Below are positions 62,110-64,000 of a stretch of DNA of 64,000 nt, one piece after another. A model generated the notes under the pieces. That model had not been told where the DNA came from and did no database searches. It saw only the letters and a list, made by a program, of their open reading frames with translations. Source of the DNA: CAZDBA01 sp965224765 (GTDB lineage Bacteria > Planctomycetota > Planctomycetia > Pirellulales > Pirellulaceae); assembly GCA_965224765.1 (NCBI GenBank), contig CBDDAC010000025.1, positions 1 through 64,000 of the forward strand, read 5' to 3'. The position numbers were made by a program, and so were the translations under genes. The stretch's first letter is position 1. The number at the start of each line of letters is the position of its first letter.

Positions 62110-63384
62110 ATGAACGAATCGTCAAAGAGCGTCGAAACCGTGATGCGCGAGTTGGGAGTCGCGGCAAAATCCTCAGCAATTCAGCTGGCAACTGCTTCCA
62201 CTGCACAGAAAAACCGAGCACTCTTGAGTGCCGCTACCTCCATTCGCGCTAGTTTCGATGGCTTAGAAAAAGCCAATGGGATGGATATGGAGTTTGGTCG
62301 TAAGAAGGGCATTTCTGACGCGTTGCTGGATCGGCTAATGTTGAATCCAGAACGGATTGAAAGTATCGCCCAAAGTTTGGAACAAGTTGCCGAGCTTGCT
62401 GACCCTGTTGGAGTGGTGATTGCCGATTGGGAGCGTCCCAGTGGATTACGAATTCAACGAGTGCGGTCTCCTCTTGGGGTCGTGGGTGTGATTTATGAGA
62501 GTCGTCCCAATGTCACGGCAGATGCTGGAGCTCTTTGCCTGAAATCTGGGAACGCCGTAATTCTTCGGGGTGGATCGGAAAGCTTTCATTCTAATCAGGC
62601 CATTCACCAATCATTGCTAGCCGGGTTGCGCGACGCGGAATTGCCTGAAGAGGTGATTCAGTTGGTACCCACTCGAGATCGCGCTGCAGTGGGCGAAATG
62701 TTAGGCAACATGACTCAGTTTCTGGATGTGATTGTGCCGCGTGGTGGGAAGGGGCTTGTTGCCAGGGTTAAGGATGAAGCTCGCGTACCTGTGTTTGCCC
62801 ACTTGGAAGGTGTTTGCCATATTTTTGTCGATGCGAGTGCTGACCTGGAGAAGACGCGACGGGTGGTTTTAAATGCCAAAATGCGCCGTACGGGAATCTG
62901 TGGCGCGGCAGAGTGTCTGCTTGTTCACCGCGATGTTTCCGATTCGCACGTAGGGCCTGTCGTGAATGATTTGATCGAGGCCGGCTGTGAAGTGCGAGGT
63001 GACCAGGAGGTCCAGGCGGTCGATTCGCGTGTGTTGCCTGCATCTCATGATGATTGGGGACGCGAATATTTGGCGCCGATTATTGCCGTTCGAATGGTGG
63101 CTGATATTGACATTGCGATTCAGCATATTCGTGAGTATGGCTCTGGGCATACGGAAGCCATTCTGACCGAGAATGCGGTTTCCGTTCAGCGATTTTTTTC
63201 CGAATTGGATAGCGCGATTCTAATGCACAATGCTTCGACTCAGTTTGCTGACGGCGGGGAGTTCGGCATGGGGGCCGAGATCGGAATTGCCACTGGCAAG
63301 ATGCATGCTCGCGGACCTGTGGGCGTTGAACAGTTAACATCGTTCAAGTATCAAGTGACCGGCGACGGCACGATTCGCGCTTGA
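62110..63384 (+). CDS. proA: Glutamate-5-semialdehyde dehydrogenase (gamma-glutamyl phosphate reductase)
   Basis: 424 residues: an aldehyde-dehydrogenase-type NADP fold with VRSPLGVVGVIYESRPNV, NAVILRGGSESFHSN, PRGGKGLVARV and HLEGVCHIFVD, and the catalytic Cys 264 in RRTGICGAAE. SGHTEAILTENA and FGMGAEIGIATGKMHARGPV near the end are typical ProA motifs. It reduces gamma-glutamyl phosphate to the semialdehyde that cyclises toward proline. It forms the proB-proA operon, which ends near a dispersed repeat copy. Confidence 0.96.
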   Translation: MNESSKSVETVMRELGVAAKSSAIQLATASTAQKNRALLSAATSIRASFDGLEKANGMDMEFGRKKGISDALLDRLMLNPERIESIAQSLEQVAELADPVGVVIADWERPSGLRIQRVRSPLGVVGVIYESRPNVTADAGALCLKSGNAVILRGGSESFHSNQAIHQSLLAGLRDAELPEEVIQLVPTRDRAAVGEMLGNMTQFLDVIVPRGGKGLVARVKDEARVPVFAHLEGVCHIFVDASADLEKTRRVVLNAKMRRTGICGAAECLLVHRDVSDSHVGPVVNDLIEAGCEVRGDQEVQAVDSRVLPASHDDWGREYLAPIIAVRMVADIDIAIQHIREYGSGHTEAILTENAVSVQRFFSELDSAILMHNASTQFADGGEFGMGAEIGIATGKMHARGPVGVEQLTSFKYQVTGDGTIRA

Positions 63385-63422
63385 TTCGGATTCCACAGGC
63401 CTTCCACTTCGTTATCGTTTTT

Positions 63423-63449
63423 TGGGAGGTTGAGGCTCCTGCCGAAACA
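63423..63449 (-). repeat. Dispersed hairpin repeat family, copy 11
   Basis: GGGAGGTTGAGGCTCCTGCC then GAAACA, on the minus orientation, between proA and the convergent sulfotransferase gene. Confidence 0.8.
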
Positions 63450-63526
63450 ACATTACAGGCATCTCGATGTGCATTTTCACTTATCTCGCTTGATAAACAC
63501 GACCCTTGCTCCAAAACGGTTGCCAT

Positions 63527-64000
63527 CTATTTGTCGTATCCAAATTCCTCAAGGTAACCAATCCAGTGACTGTTGATTTCAGCCTTTAGAGTTTCATCGA
63601 TAGGATTGCGATGCGTTTTGTGTTCGCGGTTTTTTTCAAAGTAGGCTTTGACCTGCGGAACGAGTTGCTCGATTCCATCCAACTCCAGCTGCTGGTGGAC
63701 TCGACGAATTTCTGCTTCTGGATTCTCTATTAGTTGCTCGAACTTAACTTCGACAAGTTGATTGTCTGGAAGTTCATTTTTGAAATCGAAATAGGCGTCA
63801 TACATCAGGTCTTTGCAACTGAAGACGTACTCCTTCCATGAATCGAAATCATTTTTGGCGGACTGATATCCTTGGGTTTGTTCCATCAGCTGCCATAGTC
63901 GAATCGTTGATGGAACCATTTTGTGTGGGTGCCGCGACATGTGGATAAACTTGGCTCCGGGGAACCATTTGGCCAACTGCCTGATTCGCCCGGTATGTGG
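63527..64000 (-). CDS. Sulfotransferase family protein, C-terminal part (runs off the right edge)
   Basis: About 157 residues to the stop at 63527; the frame is open to the window end, so the N-terminal PAPS-binding P-loop lies outside. Visible motifs are AKWFPGAKFIHMSRHPHKMV (the 3'-phosphate-binding IxxxRxP strand), the PSTIRLWQLM helix, LVEVKFEQLIENPEAEIRRV and a final HRNPIDETLKAEI. Sulfotransferases move a sulfate group from PAPS to sugars or other acceptors. Planctomycetes carry many such genes. A TTG at 63976 inside the motif region is not the start. Confidence 0.85.
   Translation of the reverse strand, partial: PHTGRIRQLAKWFPGAKFIHMSRHPHKMVPSTIRLWQLMEQTQGYQSAKNDFDSWKEYVFSCKDLMYDAYFDFKNELPDNQLVEVKFEQLIENPEAEIRRVHQQLELDGIEQLVPQVKAYFEKNREHKTHRNPIDETLKAEINSHWIGYLEEFGYDK

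Overview
The window is a chromosomal stretch of a planctomycete, most likely a member of the Pirellulaceae; that placement is inference. Pointers are the many secreted proteins with no counterpart in model bacteria, a Tyr-rich small secreted protein ending in HFLTDIF, ABC-2 permease pairs, a very large ResB/CcsA cytochrome c assembly gene, an ExbB/ExbD/ExbD/TPR cluster, unusual HtrA-like proteins with a CGGP motif, and moderate base composition. No rRNA, tRNA, CRISPR array, insertion sequence or prophage was recognised.

Layout. 1-3.4 kb: end of a GDP-mannose synthesis gene, a secreted phosphoesterase, a secreted lipase-like hydrolase and ruvX, nearly all overlapping. 3.6-6.3 kb: two HtrA-like genes on the minus strand, the second a probable pseudoprotease with a PDZ domain placed inside the protease fold. 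6.7-8.1 kb: a metallo-beta-lactamase-fold hydrolase and a Tyr-rich secreted protein. 8.7-10.5 kb: ispF-ruvC-ruvA (minus). 10.6-13.4 kb: an ABC exporter operon. 14.8-21.5 kb: an acidic HTH membrane protein, a secreted Glu-rich protein, a fumarylacetoacetase operon with an uncharacterised partner, and a lipoprotein. 21.5-34.1 kb: cytochrome c assembly, a DUF6584-like protein, a membrane-anchored protein, aroC, a bile-acid-transporter-like protein, prfA and a Na+/H+ antiporter. Nearly every gene in this stretch is broken by small frameshifts (about 25), including prfA and aroC; this reads as locally poor sequence rather than true decay. 34.2-36.2 kb: prmC and a Xer recombinase, clean again. 36.2-37.9 kb: a striking protein of about 85 G-[FY]-[DN]-x-x pentapeptides, which I regard as the best candidate for something undescribed. 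38.7-44.8 kb: a five-gene proton-channel/TPR operon (minus). 45.0-47.9 kb: a pair of related membrane-anchored proteins. 48.4-53.3 kb: S15-like peptidase, sugar isomerase-like protein, lipoprotein and malate dehydrogenase. 53.8-60.8 kb: an esterase-like pseudoenzyme, then a flagellar export cluster (HATPase-like protein, FliF, FliO, FliP, FliQ, FliR, truncated FlhB). 60.9-63.4 kb: proB-proA for proline. The window ends inside a sulfotransferase.

Intergenic DNA is rich in short dispersed repeats. One hairpin family (core GGGAGGTTGAGGCTCCTGCC) has about a dozen copies here, including a 27-bp perfect inverted pair between convergent genes. Other families are a 111-bp duplicated hairpin unit at 38.2-38.5 kb and two modules found in swapped order at 50.3 and 54.6 kb.
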